From NCBI GenBank assembly GCA_026214975.1, contig CM047805.1:111719845-111783844 (forward strand): a stretch of 64,000 nucleotides of DNA, written 5' to 3'. Position 1 is the stretch's first letter, and each line of letters opens with the position of its first letter. This document shows positions 10,185-22,425 of the stretch, in pieces. The DNA comes from Gentiana macrophylla. Lineage: Eukaryota > Streptophyta > Magnoliopsida > Gentianales > Gentianaceae. The position numbers were made by a program, and so were the translations under genes. The notes under the pieces were generated by a model. It searched no databases. It saw nothing but the letters and a program-made list of their open reading frames with translations, and was not told the DNA's origin.

Positions 10185-12257
10185 ATGTGCCTTCTATACT
10201 TATATACCTTTTTATCTATGACTATAGGCTCTTCAAATTTCATGTCTAAAGTACATGTATTCATTGTTAATAATATTGATGAATATAAAATAAGAATGTT
10301 GTCTTATCTTGCAGCCACTCATGAGGAAATGCTGGATGTTTTCAATGATGGGCCAATTCAGATATAAAGAATAAAAAAGGATTGGACCAAGGATAACAGA
10401 AGGAGAGAAAACCTTGATTATGTTGCAAAAGATATCATCCTAAAGACTCTGCATAGTAATATGTTCATGAGAATCAAAGATTGCAAAGCAACAAAGGAAA
10501 TGTGGGAAAAACTGGCACTCATCAATGAAGGATTTGAGGCAGTCAAGGAGAATAGATTATCTGTTGCCATCCAGAAATTTGAGAATTTCGAGATGGTGAA
10601 TGATGAATCCATTGATTAGATGGATAAAAGATTTTCTAGCATCATCAGTGAACTGCAACAACTTGGTCACAAATATCCACAGAAAGAAGTTTGCTTGAAG
10701 ATCTTAAGAAGTATACCAGAAAGATGGAGAATCATTACATTAGTGCTCAAAGGAACAATAGATATTGCAAAAACTGACACCTTGACATAGAGGTCTCAAT
10801 TAAAGGCTCATGAATTTGAATTAAATAATGAAGAAGGTGCACCAGCAGAGGCACACAAGGCCAGTGCACTGGTTGCACTCCAGCAAAGCAAAACGGCTGA
10901 CACAAGTAGCAAAGAGACGCAAGAGCTAAAAAAACAAATTGCTTTACTAATCAAACATTTTGACAGGTTTAGTAAGAAACAATTCAAGGAAAGTTCATCA
11001 TCAAACAAGAGGTCAAGCTCAAGCAAAGACATGAAGAAAGAAGATGATGAATACAGAAGTTTCAATTGCAAGACGAAAGGACATTTCAAAACTGATTGTC
11101 CTGAAGAGAAAGATAAAGATGAAGACAGGAAGTAATACAAGTCTTCAGATAGAAGAAGGATCAAGAAAGCACTAAAAGCTAAAACCAGCAGTGAAAATGA
11201 TGAAGATTCCTCTGACAATGACTCAGCTGATGAAGAAGACACCAGCTCAGACAATGACAAAGCATGTATGTGCTTAATGGCAAAAGAAATTGAAGAAACA
11301 GAGGTAATATGTAGTTCATTCTCATCTAAAGCATCCACATCTGACACTACACAATCTTCTATTTCTCCATTAGATTCTGAAAACCTAGTCCAAAATCTCA
11401 TGAGCAAATTTGTAGAAATTCAAACAAATCATGAAATTCTGGAACAAGAATGTGAGAATTTGAGAAAAGAAAATACAAGATTAAAAGAAGAACTAGATAA
11501 GATAAAAGCTGAATCAACTAGTACGGAAGGACACTTAGCTGATCAACAAGCAACAGATGATCACTCATCCGGTGGTGACAGACCGGCTAAGAAAATCTCC
11601 CTACCAATTAAGACCACAACTGCACCACTTGATGCACCAGCTTACCAACCCCCAAAAAGGTTTGGATCTAGATCTGGTCTTGGCTACAACAGTCAAGATG
11701 ATAAAGGAAAAAATGGACAACACAATTATGAATCAAGGACCAAAAATAGACATAAATTTAGAAAATGACAGACCATAATTTCAACTACTCATCCTACACC
11801 AGTGAAGTCAAAACCCAGTCTAGTGAAACAGCAGAGTAAATCATCTTACCAGCCTACTAAGGGCAAAGGGTTACTGAAAGGTAAGGGCAAACTTTACCCA
11901 TCAGAAGATGATTGGAACATTCCACCCCCAAAATATAAAAAGAAACCATTTCATGCCATGCAACATGCATTCAGGAAAAGCCAAACCAGGCATATTCCTT
12001 GATACAAGAGGCATTATGAAAATAGGTCTCCCACTGCATTTTGTAAGATGAAAAAGGATGCAAATGTACCTAAAGGTAGAGAAATGTATCAGAATACTTT
12101 TAAATCTATTAGAAGCTATTCTGCCATGCCTTATATTTATGTGGTTGATGACTTCAACATTTCAAGAAGAAAATCATTTGGATATACACTTGGAATAGGA
12201 GGCATGACTGCTAACAGGTATGGACCCAAACAGTGTTGGGTACCTAAACTCGCTTAA
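10185..12257 (+). pseudogene. Copia A Gag and Gag-Pol linker, in-frame stops only
   Basis: One frame runs through the whole segment. It is interrupted only by point stops (near 10365, 10618, 10788, 11133, 11766 and 12000), with no frameshift. The N-terminal part has the Copia Gag hallmark YLAATHEEMLDVFNDGPIQI; the middle has KDCKATKEMWEKLALINEGF and the coil near AKDIILKTLHSNM. One zinc knuckle (FNCKTKGHFKTDCPE, about 11070-11105) has the first Cys changed to Ser (SFNC). An acidic/serine stretch and a heptad-rich section (LEQECENLRKENTRLKEELD, about 11440-11500) follow. The end, YGPKQCWVPKLA at about 12220-12255, is the usual run-in to the protease. Gag packages the RNA. Cannot be made as one protein now. 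Confidence 0.85.
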
Positions 12258-12600
12258 TTTGTTTTGTAGGACGTCTGGTACATAGACAATGGATGTTCCA
12301 GACATATGACAGGGAATAAAGGATGGCTGACAGACTTTACAGCTTTTGATCGACCCAAAGTTACCTTTGGACGTAAAGAAAACCCCGGCAAAATTAAGGG
12401 GGAAGGCATCCTGATAAAGAACAATCTGAAGATTCAGAATGTAGCTTATGTAAAGGGATTGAATTCCAGTCTTCTATGCATTAGTCAATTCTGTGACAAA
12501 GGCTACAATGTGCACTTCAGAAAAGAAGGATGCAATGTGATTCACAATCAAACCATCACAGTTGTTCTTGTAGGAAAGAGATAAGACAACATGTATGTTG
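12258..12600 (+). pseudogene. Copia A protease region
   Basis: In the same frame as Gag: DVWYIDNGCSRHMTGNKGWL near 12270-12330, where Sirevirus/Copia proteases usually have DSGCSRHMTG. The Ser/Thr of the D-S/T-G triad is replaced by Asn (D-N-G). Then KGEGILIKNNLKIQNVAYV and LNSSLLCISQFCDKGYNVHF follow, the typical protease tail. A stop at 12582-12584 interrupts VLVGKR just before the pre-integrase part. It would have matured the polyprotein; the changed active site makes that unlikely. Confidence 0.8.
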
Positions 12601-13715
12601 TAGATTGGAAGACAGCAAAAGCAGAAACCTGTCTACTTGTCAAGAATAAGCAATCAACTAGTTGGATTTGGCACAGAAGACTGAATCATCTGAATTTCAA
12701 GACCAACAACAAATTTTCAAAGAACAAGCTAGTTGAAGGACTTTTAGACATCACATTCAAGAAATAAAGTCTCTGTGATACATGTCAGAAAGGAGAGCAG
12801 ATTAAAAGCCTTTTCGAGTCAAAACCACAACAATCAACAACCAGAATTCTGCACCTCTTACATATGGATCTTTTTGGACCAGTCACACCAATAAGTGTAA
12901 GTGGAATGAAATACCCTTTATTAGTGATTGATGACTTCTCCAAGTTTACTTAGACCATATTCATGAACAAGAAAAGAGAGACACTCAATAAGCTACCAGA
13001 CTTGGTAAGAAGAATTCAAAATGAAAAGGAATTGAAGATCATTAAGATAAGATCAGACAAGGTACAAATTCCTAAATGAAGTGATTAGAACCTACTGTGA
13101 AGAAAATGGAGTACTACATCAATTATCAGCATCAAGAACTCCGCAACAAAATGGTGTAGCAGAAAGAAGAAATAGAACTTTGAAGGAAGCAGTTAGAACC
13201 ATGATTGCAGAAGCAAGTTTACCAAAGAGATTTTGGGCTGAATCAGCAAACACAACATTCTATACTCAAAATTGATCTATCATCAACAAACATCATGGAA
13301 AAACACCATATGAAATTTGGAATGGAAGAAAACCTAACATTTCACATTTGCACATGTTTGGATCTAAATGTTTTGTTTTGAACATGAATCAACTACATAC
13401 TTTTCATGAAAAAGCTGATGAAGCAATCTTCATGGGATACTCAGACACCAGCAAAGCATTCAGATTGCTCAACAAAAGAACTTTGGTGATTGAAGAATCA
13501 ATTCATGTAGTATTTGATGAACCAAACACCAGTACTGAAGGTTTACACATTCCTGAAGAAGATGTTGTAAAAGAACAAGTCTACATGGCTACAACAGTAC
13601 GAGTTACTAGTATGGACCACACTTTTGGTAGTCAAGATGAATTACCAGCTAATGCAACAACAGAGACACCAACACAAGATCAAGAATTTGATGCACAAGA
13701 AGAACCAGTGGAAGA
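12601..13715 (+). pseudogene. Copia A integrase, stops and one frameshift
   Basis: The zinc-binding N-terminus is readable (IWHRRLNHLNF and LCDTCQKGEQ, about 12665-12800). The catalytic core starts with LLHMDLFGPVTPISVSG (first Asp, about 12855-12905). The second Asp lies in IRSDK (about 13045), and the Glu in GVAERRNRTLKEA (about 13155-13190). A one-base loss near 13060 shifts the frame after IRSDK, so the second Asp and Glu are in different frames. Stops lie at about 12767, 12952 and 13273. The C-terminal part ends with the linker motif EESIHVVFDEPNTSTEG (about 13495-13545). Copia-type integrase, inactive. Confidence 0.85.
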
Positions 13716-14482
13716 ACCAGATCAAGCACAATTTCAACTTGATTTGAATTGGCTAATAGATCATTTTGAAGAACTAGTCATTGGAGATGTTCATACAGGA
13801 GTCAGAATCAGAAGACAACTGGAGAGCATTACTTGTTTTCTATCACAGGTTGAACCCAAAACAATAGATGATGTAATTCAAGATGCTGTTTGGATTACAA
13901 CCACGGAAGAAGAGCTTGATGAATTTGAGGGAAATGAGGTCTGGGAACTTGTTGACAGACCAGACATGGAAAACATCATAGGAACAAAATGGGTATTCAG
14001 AAACAAGATGGATGAACAGGGAATTGTTGTCAGAAACAAAGCATGACAAGTTGCGAAGGGATACTCTCAAGCTGAAGGCATAGACTATGATGAATCCTTT
14101 GCAACAATAGCAAGATTGGAAGCAATCAGACTCTTCCATCTATTGCAGCTCACAAAGATTTCAAAGTATATCAAATGGATGTCAAGAGTGCATTTCCGAA
14201 TGGACTCATAGAAGAAGAAGTATATGTGGAACAACCCCTGGTTTCCAACTCAAATAGAAGGAGGACAAAGTATACAAGCTTAAAAAGGCACTATACGGAC
14301 TCAAACAGGCACCTACAGACTGGTATGAGACACTATCACAATTCATAATCAACAATAGTTTCAGTAAAGGAACCTTTGACAAGACCCTCTTCAAGTTAGA
14401 AGAAGAAACAAGCACTTTTCTAGTTTAGATCTATGTTGATGACATCATTTTTTGATCAGAATATAAAAAGCTATGTGAGAAA
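13716..14482 (+). pseudogene. Copia A reverse transcriptase, first copy, broken
   Basis: Starts with DLNWLIDHFEELVIGDVHTG and the linker CFLSQVEPKTIDD, then the RT fingers (EFEGNEVWELVDRP and [20 protein letters not shown]). The frame ends at 14046 where an Arg codon is TGA. The palm continues in other frames ([20 protein letters not shown], about 14160-14215). The catalytic IYVDDIIF at about 14430-14455 is preceded by TAG where related copies have CAG. This segment onward is the one present a second time at 16899-20434. Confidence 0.88.
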
Positions 14483-15376
14483 TTGGCAAATCTGATGAAA
14501 AGTAAATTTCAAATGAGTATGATAAGAGAACTCAACTATTTTCTTGGTCTACAAGTGAAACAAATGGAAGATGGCATTTTTATCAATCAAGTCATGTATA
14601 CAAAGGACATGATACATAAATATGGTATGGATACAAGTGGCACATTAGATACACTAATGTGTGAAAGAGTTACTCTTGGGAAGGATGAAAATGGAAAAGA
14701 TGTTGATCAAAAGTTATATAGAGGAATTATTGGATCTCTACTGTATTTAACTACAAGCAGACCAGATATAGTATTTGTAGTAAGCGTTTGTGCAAGATTT
14801 CAAGCTCAGCCAAAGGAATCTCATTTGCTAGCAGCTAAGAGGATGATCAAGTATCTTAAACACACAGTTAATGTGGGAATTCGGTATCCGAAAGATGGAG
14901 GATTCAAATTGATATTCAATTCTGATTCAGACCATGCTGGATGTAAGATTGACAAGAAAAACACTTCAGGAACTTGTCAGATTCTAGGCAGCAGACTAGT
15001 ATCATGGTTTAGTAAAAAGAAAAATTCCATATCCAGTTCAACAGCTGAAGCAGAATATATAGCAGTAGGCAATTGCTGTGCACAAGTATTATGGATCAAA
15101 CAGCAGCAAAGAGACTATGGCATAGAAGAGAAGACAATTCCAATTCTGTGTGACAACACAGGTGCAATATCAATCACGGAAAATCTTGTACTTCACTCAA
15201 GAACAAAGCATATTGATGTAAGACATCACTTTATTAGAGATCATGTAGAGAAAGGAGATGTTATCTTGAGATACATACCAACAGAAGATCAATTGGCTGA
15301 TATTTTCACAAAACCACTCAGTCATGAAAGATTTTGAAAGTTGAGAACTGAGTTGGGAATGATTGAAATTGATTAA
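14483..15376 (+). pseudogene. Copia A RT end and RNase H, first copy (long open frame)
   Basis: A 284-codon open stretch covers the RT thumb (KFQMSMIRELNYFLGLQVKQ), the connection SLLYLTTSRPDIVFVVSVCA and Copia RNase H. RNase H is seen in [79 protein letters not shown] and DQLADIFTKPLSHERF. It ends at a TGA at 15335-15337, where the second copy reads Phe and goes on to KLRTELGMIEID. All RNase H acidic residues appear kept. It is the best preserved coding part of A but lacks its own start context, being a domain of the polyprotein. Confidence 0.9.
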
Positions 15377-15734
15377 GTGATAAAGAGCAGCAAACTGGGG
15401 TAATCAGTAGAGTGACTTCACCAGTTGACTGAACCTTTGCCACTTTGGGTGCGCTCACTTGGCAGGTAAGGCACTAGTAACCAACGAAGTTCACTTCACT
15501 GATTGTTAGGAACAATTTTATACAGCAGCTCAGTAAAGAAGTCAGTACACCAGCTTAGTGACCAGCCAAGTCACTTCACTGCTGAATACTTTGGGAAAAA
15601 TACTGAAGTAGAGTGTGAAAAAAAATCTGTTTTATACATGTGAAAGATCAGAGGATTTATGTACAATTATTTTCTGGAAGATTAACCACATGGATTTTAT
15701 TTTATATCGTGGAGGCTATTATTTGAATGACGGC
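15377..15734 (+). other. Copia A post-pol spacer, first copy (no gene)
   Basis: AT-rich, non-coding. It has repeated AGTGACTTCACCAG-like and CAGTGAAGTAGAG-like words. It ends TTTGAATGACGGC, directly followed by a Copia C LTR terminus. The same sequence, with the same end, lies at 20276-20434 plus 32425-32625. Confidence 0.85.
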
Positions 15735-15940
15735 TGTTGGTCCCTTGAAAAGGCTTTGGTTAAGTTTAAGGGGGGGTGAATAAACTTAACACTTAAAACT
15801 TTTTGGAGTTAACAAACTCAAGAAGTTCGATGAGCTTTGTTGATCGCTCGCCAAGTCTGGCGGCGACTCGATGAGTCACCGATCGTTGATTCTACTGAAT
15901 TTGTTGCAGCAGAATGTATTCAAATTCAGCCTTATTACTT
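15735..15940 (-). repeat. Truncated LTR end of Copia C (duplicate copy)
   Basis: Starts TGTTGGTCCCTTGAAAAGGC right after ACGGC, exactly as at 32626. It follows the 3' LTR of C for about 205 bp and then jumps, at TTATTACTTG/CCAGCAC, to sequence equal to position about 36502 of C. About 3.66 kb of C is thus missing from this copy. Confidence 0.88.
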
Positions 15941-16898
15941 GCCAGCACCAGTAGACTTTTCTACTATTGGTTCAATTGACAATGCAGTTCCACTGGCTTC
16001 TTCTTGATGTGTAGGATGATCATCATCAGAATCAGATGATGATGAATCATCACTATCTGGTGCATCCCTAGGGTCTTTGAACAAGATACTTCCTTCACCC
16101 TTTTCTTTTTCAATGATTTCCATCAATCTCACTTTTAGCAAAGAAGTATTAACCAAATCAAGTAGATTTTCAGCTTCTAACTTTTCAAAGGCCCATTCCT
16201 CAAAATCTGTCATTGGCTCAGCAGCTGGCTTTTGTCTTTTATAGTAGCCAAACTTCCATTGAAAGTAATCAGCAACCAGCTTACGTTTAGGATCAACATA
16301 CCCTTCTTTCCTTTTCTTCTCCTTCATCTCAAAGGGCATTGATGGCTTTCAGAGTTTGTTTGTTCACTTTTGTCGTCCTCCAAAGGTCTCAACAAGCAAA
16401 TTCAGTGTTTCCTCAGTAGATGCCATCAGGTCAGTAGGCTCCTCAGATAGTAAACTTGTTCTTCTTACCTCCATCTGCTCAACACTAGGTTCCTCCTAAC
16501 ATACATGCTCATCATCAGGGTTAGCAACAGATTGCTCTTCCCCCTGAATTATTGCAGAAATAGCAGGGTCTTGTATAGTTATATCAATCTCCAAAGCAGG
16601 TGCATATTCGGTAGTCTGCTGTGGTTCTTCAGTAAGTTGCTCAACAACAACTTCTCCAGCCTCAGTAGGCTCAATGTTTTTACTGGCTCAGTTTCAATAA
16701 CTTTCACAACAGGTTCTGGTTAAGCAGGTTTGTGTGGTGCTATACCCTGTTGTTCAGTTGCAATCTCAGTTGTTTCTATAGCAGGGTCTGGAACAGTTTC
16801 CTCAGCATGGTGCTGTGATTATTCAATGTGTTGCTCAGCAACAACACCAGCATCAGCATTAGGCTCAACAACCTCTTCTTCTATTTCCCTTTATTCCT
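15941..16898 (-). pseudogene. Duplicate fragment of the Copia C post-pol ORF
   Basis: On the - strand a 134-codon open piece (16339-15935) matches the 36899-36500 region of C: MPFEMKEKKRKEGYVDPKRK, then FQWKFGYYKRQKPAAEPMTD, then an acidic DSDDSSSSDSDDDHPTHQEE. The rest (to 16898) matches C up to about 37458, with stops. The fragment then joins, at ATTCCTCC/AGATCAAGC, to Copia A RT sequence. It is part of a tandem duplication, not a separate gene. Confidence 0.85.
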
Positions 16899-17194
16899 CC
16901 AGATCAAGCACAATTTCAACTTGATTTGAATTGGCTAATAGATCATTCTGAAGAACAAGTCTTTGGAGATGTTCATACAGGAGTCAAAATCAGAAGACAA
17001 CTGGAGAGCATTACTTGTTTTCTATCACAGGTTGAACCCAAAACAATAGATGATGCAATTCAAGATGCTGTTTGGATTACATCCACATAAGAAGAGCTCG
17101 TTGAATTTGAGGGAAATGAGGTCTGGGAACTTGTTGACAGACCAAACATGGCAAACATCATAGGAACAAAATGGGTATTCAGAAACAAGGTGGA
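16899..17194 (+). pseudogene. Copia A reverse transcriptase, second copy, front part
   Basis: Matches 13716-14010 closely (LIDHSEEQVFGDVHTGVKIR, then CFLSQVEPKTIDDAIQDAVW and TKWVFRNKV). A TAA in place of an acidic codon is at about 17087. It is interrupted after GTGGA at 17194 by solo LTR D and resumes at 18906. Confidence 0.9.
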
Positions 17195-18905
17195 TGTTGG
17201 TCCCTTGAAAAGGCTTTAGTTAAGTTTAAAAGGGGGGTGAATAAACTTAACACTTAAAACTTTGGAGTTAACAAATTCAGAACTTCAAAGACTTTCTTTG
17301 ATACTTCATGAGTCTGCTTTGAGACCTCGATAGCTTCTTGATAAAAAGTAGTCTCTGACAGCTTCGATTTGCTGAATTTGTGCAGCGGAATAATATCAAA
17401 ATTAAGCCTTGTTACTTGTTGTTAAATATGTTACTAAGTATTAGATACTCAGTAGTGTATGTGTGTGATTTCAGTTGCTAGATTCAAGAGTTGATATGAA
17501 TAATGACTAAGTGCGTAAAGTAAATGCAGAAAGTATGTAGAGAGATTTTTATAGTGGTTCCAGGTGATGTAATCCTGTCGTCCACTCTTCTCCCCGTGAT
17601 GTTGGAGGAAATTCACTAGTAATCTTTGAGTTATCTGTTACAAAGAATCCTAGGTTGCTTGTCCTTCACCAATAACTATGGCTTCACAAATCGAAAACTA
17701 AGAATGTAGGATTGTCGCTCCCTGAGTCTTCCACTTTGTCCTTGAAGGGTAGAATTGCCTCTTCACCACTCCACCACAAACCAACAGCCTTTCACACTAA
17801 CAATGATGCTTCATTGTCTTCAAGCAGAGCTCTTTATAAAATAAAGAATGAATCAAGTAAATGATTCGATTGCAAAGCTTGATTAGGATGATATAATCAA
17901 GAGACTTGCAATCTTCAAGTGTGTATGCTTGATGCGCTTTGAACACGTAATGCACTTGAAGAAAATAACTAGATCAAGAGCCTTAAGCTCATGAAGATCA
18001 AGCAGGTGTTTTTCACTCAATGTTATCACTTGAAGTTTATTCCAAAATTCATCATCTTCTTCTTGAGTTGAAAGTCCTCTATTTATAGGTAGGAATGCAT
18101 GTGACTTGAATTTGAAATTCAAATGTGACCGTTCCTTGTATTTGTCCCATCCTCACTTGCATTCTCATCACTATTCATAGGATCGACACTCGTCGATTAC
18201 TTTTGACAAAGATCATCATCCACCCTTTGACTTGTATCCAATGGATAAAAATATGGATCATCCCAACGTCTTTTAATCTCACCTTTGATTTGCTTGATAA
18301 GTCGAGGTAGTTGGTCGTTCTTATCCATGTAACTTCTCAATAATCTTGAATTAATCGAGGCATATATCAAGAGGTTCATTAGTCTGTTTGTAGAAACCAA
18401 TCGATCTGCTTGAATATTATATTTTTGTCTCAGAAAATATAATGCAAATGATTCCTTTATCCAACTTTTATTTGTGAAGTTAGATTACATCATTTTGAAT
18501 ATAACTAAGTTCCAAACATCATCCAACTTGTGGAACTTAGACCTTCTACACAAGGTATATGTAATCAATTTAGGTCATCACAGACTTGCCTAGATACTCG
18601 ATTCCATATCCATGACATTAAATACTAAGTTTGATCCCTTAGCCTTCATTTCATCGAGTTTGAACCCTCGGCCTTGATCTTGGGTCTTGAAGAGTTGCAG
18701 ACTCGCCCATCGACCTATCTACCCTATCGACTGAGACCAATGGCGATAAACAATCAAGCAGCCTTTTTACAAAGGCTTGTTTGATCAAACCTATTTATGA
18801 ATCAAACTCTAATAAACCTATACATTTTATCTAGACATCTTTTTGCCTTTGCACTATAACAGCTAGTATGGCACTCATCATCAAAACTAAGAAATAAGTC
18901 CAACA
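17195..18905 (-). mobile_element. Solo LTR D (Copia, C-like family, 1711 bp)
   Basis: From TGTTGGTCCCTTGAAAAGGC at 17195 to TAAGTCCAACA at 18905, flanked by GTGGA on both sides (17190-17194 and 18906-18910). The TG...CA ends, the length and the sequence match the LTRs of element C (1.70-1.73 kb). There is no primer site, polypurine tract or coding region: a solo LTR left by recombination between the two LTRs of a once complete insertion. Internal small ORFs (for example 17883-18122, 18197-18400) are not genes. It differs from C mostly in CAG/CTG-rich stretches. Confidence 0.93.
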
Positions 18906-20275
18906 GTGGATGAACAAGGAACTGTTGTCAGAAACAAAGCAAGACTAGTTGGAAAGGGATACTCTCAAGCTGAAGGCATAGACTATGATGACACCTTTGC
19001 ACCAGTAGCAAGATTGAAAGCAATCAGACTCTTCCTAGCTTTTGCAGCTCACAAAGATTTCAAAGTATATCAAATGGATGTCAAGAGTGGATTTCTGAAT
19101 GGACACCTAGAAGAAGAAGTATATGTGGAACAACCCCTGGTATCCAACTCAGATAGAAGGAGGACAAAGTATACAAGCTTAAAAAGGCACTATATGGACT
19201 CAAGCAGGAACCTACTGCCTGGTATGAGACTATCACAATTCATAATCTACAATGGTTTCAGTAAAGGAACCATTAACAAGACCCTCTTCAAGTTAGAAGA
19301 AGAAACAAGTACTTTTCTAGTGTAGATCTATGTTGATGACATCTTTTTTGGATCAGAAGTTGAAAAGCTATGTGAGAAATTTGCAAATCTGATGAAAAGT
19401 AAATTTCAAATGAGTATGATGGGAGAACTCAACTATTTTCTTGGTCTACAAGTGAAACAAATGGAAGATGGAATTTTTATTAATCAAGTCATGTATACAA
19501 AGGACTTGATACATAAATATGGTATGGATACAAGTGGCACATCAGATACACTAATGTGTGCAAGAGTTACTCTTGGGAAGGATGAAAATGGAAAAGATGT
19601 TGATCAAAAGTTATATAGAGGAATTATTGGATCTCTACTGTATTTAACTATAAGTAGACCTGATATAGTATTTGCAGTAAGAGTTTGTGCAAGATTTCAA
19701 GCTCAACCAAAGGAATCTCATTTGCTAGCAGCTAAGAGGATCATCAAGTATCTGAAACACACAGTTAATGTGGGAATTTGGTATCCAAAAGATGGAGGAT
19801 TCAAAATGATATTCTATTCAGATTCAGATTATGCTGGATGTAAGATTGATAAGAAAAACACTTCAGGAACTTGTCAGATGCTAGGCAGCAGACTAGTATC
19901 ATGGTTTAGTAAAAAGAAAAATTCCATATCCACTTTAACAACTGAAGCAGAATATATAGCAGCAGGCTGCTGCTGTGCACAATTATTAAGGATCAGACAA
20001 CAGCTAAGAGACTATGGCATATAAGAGAAGACAATTCCAATTCTATGTGACAACACAAGTGCAATATCAATCACAGAAAATCTTGTACTTCACCCAAGAA
20101 CAAAGCATATTGATGTAAGACATCACTTTATTAGAGATCATGTAGAGAAATGAGATGTTATCTTGAGATACATACCAACAGAAGATCAATTGGCTGATAT
20201 TTTCACAAAACCACTCAGTCATGAAAGATTTTTCAAGTTGAGAACTGAGTTGGGAATGATTGAAATTGATTAAGT
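18906..20275 (+). pseudogene. Copia A RT end and RNase H, second copy
   Basis: Continues from 17194 through [40 protein letters not shown] and [21 protein letters not shown] short out-of-frame stretch follows (about 19130-19240). A TAG at about 19323-19325 sits just before IYVDDIFFGSE, the same stop as in the first copy. The thumb and RNase H run from 19392, open for 210 codons (KFQMSMMGELNYFLGLQVKQ to RQQLRDYGI), then a TAA, then [20 protein letters not shown] and DQLADIFTKPLSHERFFKLR. Over about 320 bases compared by eye with the first copy (14503-14820) there are about a dozen substitutions. Confidence 0.9.
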
Positions 20276-20434
20276 GATAAGGGGCAGCAAACTGGAGTAA
20301 TCAGTAGAGTGACTTCACCAGCTGACTGAACCTTTGCCACTTTGGGTGCGCTCACTTGGCAGGTAAGGCACTAGTAACCAACGAAGTTCACTTCACTGAT
20401 TGTTAGGAACAATTATATACAGCAGCTCAGTAAA
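20276..20434 (+). other. Copia A post-pol spacer, second copy, left of element B
   Basis: Equals 15377-15535 of the first copy. It is cut after CAGCTCAGTAAA by element B and resumes at 32425 with GTAAAGAAGTCAGTACACC. Confidence 0.9.
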
Positions 20435-22213
20435 TGTTGGTCCCTTGGAAAGGCTAACACAAGTTTAGAGGGGGGGTGAATAAACTTGTCCCTAAAACTG
20501 GATTTAAAGCAAATTAAGGTTCAGTTAAAAACTTGTGTGGAGTTAAGTTGACAAAGTGAGATTAAGTCAAACCGACTTAAGTCGAAATCGAGTCAACCGG
20601 CGGATATATGATTTTAGCCTTTTTCTTGATCTTGTTATTCTATTATGAAAATCGAGTGTTTTGAATCGAATTACGTGAATGTCGGTTGTATTGTGAGGAG
20701 TATAACAATCAAGTATCACAATGCTGTAAGTAAATGCTGAATAAATAAATAAATGCGTAAAGTAAATAAGGCGGATATTATAGAGGTTCCAGGTGGTGTA
20801 ATCATGTAGGTCCTCTCTTCCCATGTGGTGCAGAGGAAAATTCCACTAGAACATCTTGAGGTGAACTGTTACAAAAAGTCCTAAACAATAGTCCTTGGCT
20901 AATCCCTAGCTTCACTATCTAAACAATTGTAGAACAGGTAGAATTGCTGCTCTTCAAATGCTTGAACCACTGGTCCTTAGAGGGTAGGATTGCCTCTTCA
21001 CCAGCTACCACCACAAACACAGTCTTCCCGACTGCTTGTCACAACTGTCCTTGGCGAAACCTTCCCGGTTTGCTTCACAGTCTAAAACCTTTGATGTAGA
21101 ATCAAGGTTGGGCTGAGAATCAATAAGTTGATTCTTGTTTGTGGTTCTTCAAAGTGTTGAATTCTTGATAAATTCTTTGTAGCTTGAACACTTGAAGAAA
21201 TACTAGACATGATCTTGTTATAGTTCAGAGATGATAGCAATTCGAATAGAATAGACTGATGCACAAAATTGCTTGTTGATTCTTGTATATGCTCTGTTCT
21301 ATATCTTTTGATGTTGGTGCAAAGTCTTCTATTTATAGTGTGAAGTCCAACGTTCATCTGGCTTCAATTTGAATTGTATCAACGTCTATCTTGCAACGGC
21401 TATATTTTCTGACCTTTCTGCTGTGCCAGTAACTCATCCAATGAAATTGTTTTCTTTACAACGTTCGACTGTACTTTCAGTTTGTTGGATGGATGACTTA
21501 TAAAACTGAGTTTCCTTATCAGTTTTGTACTGAGTTTTCTTTTGTCAGTTTCCTAACTGACTTGAAGCATTAACTGAGATTTTACTCTTCTTCAAATATC
21601 AGTACTCCTCTTTTCATCTGATTATAATTGATTTAATCAGAGTACACCATGATTCATTATCATCTAAGAATTCATTGTCCTTTTGATTCTGAGGTCTTCA
21701 TACAAGATCCATAAAGTCAGTTCAGGTCACCACAATCATGCCTGAAGTCCAACTTTACAGTCTCGACTTGTAATCTTCATAACTGAGTTTGAACCCTCAG
21801 TTCTTCATTCTTCAATAACTGAGTTTGAACCCTCAGTTCTTTATTCTTCAATAACTGAGTTTGAACCCTCAGTTCTTCGATCTTTTAGATAAGTCAACTA
21901 AGTCTGTAACTATCAACGAACTTACCTTCTTTAGTTTCATGTAGGTGTATTCTGAGTCAGTTTGCTTGTCTCGATGATTTCCAGTTTTCTAAATGATTTC
22001 CAGTTTTCAGTTTTACGACACACTAATAATTACAATGCTTGTCTGATGTAACCTATACAAATATCAGACTCTAGTAATACTTATACATTCAGTTCTAGAC
22101 ATGTTTTAGCTTTCCACTATAACAGCTGGCTTCAGCACTTCATCAATGGGGTTAAGATTATATTTTAATACATAAGATGAATTATCATCATAACATAAAT
22201 TTTATTTCCAACA
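20435..22213 (-). repeat. 3' LTR of Copia B (1779 bp)
   Basis: On the - strand starts TGTTGGAAATAAAATTTATG and ends AAGGGACCAACA. It aligns with 30703-32424. From about 20880 on the two are nearly identical; in the first 450 bp there are many small multi-base differences, several at CAG/CTG. It has an extra copy of a 34 bp unit AACTGAGTTTGAACCCTCAG.. (three copies near 21783-21870, two in the other LTR). Confidence 0.95.
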
Positions 22214-22227
22214 ATTTCCCCCTTTTT
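22214..22227 (-). promoter_or_regulatory. Polypurine tract of Copia B
   Basis: On the - strand AAAAAGGGGGAAAT sits directly before the 3' LTR terminus TGTTGGAAAT. Same sequence as the tract of element A at 50985-50998. Confidence 0.9.
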
Positions 22228-22425
22228 GATGATGCCAAGACTCTCCCTAAAAGAAAAGCTTAAAGATCAAAACAATGTAAAACAATGTAAAACTGGAAAA
22301 CTGGTTTTCATTAGAATGAGCAAAAACTGGATAAGTACATATTGTTCAAATAACTGTGATTAAAGACTAAGCTTCTTCTTAGCTTTTTGCATGACTGATT
22401 CATATCTTTTTGCTTTGTCATACAA

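Noticed and set aside
10808..11407. 199-codon - strand ORF rich in Ser and Leu
   Set aside because: Antisense of the Glu/Lys-rich Gag frame of A; no motif.
17883..18400. Small ORFs in solo LTR D as genes
   Set aside because: They lie wholly within an LTR bounded by target duplications; no recognisable domain.
16899..20434. Second A pol as an independent insertion of the same Copia family
   Set aside because: It has no LTRs or target duplications of its own, and its right end reaches the same ACGGC/LTR junction as the first copy. A duplication explains both.
21783..21870. CRISPR-like direct repeats (AACTGAGTTTGAACCCTCAG units)
   Set aside because: Three adjacent 34 bp units without spacers inside a plant LTR; a small tandem duplication.
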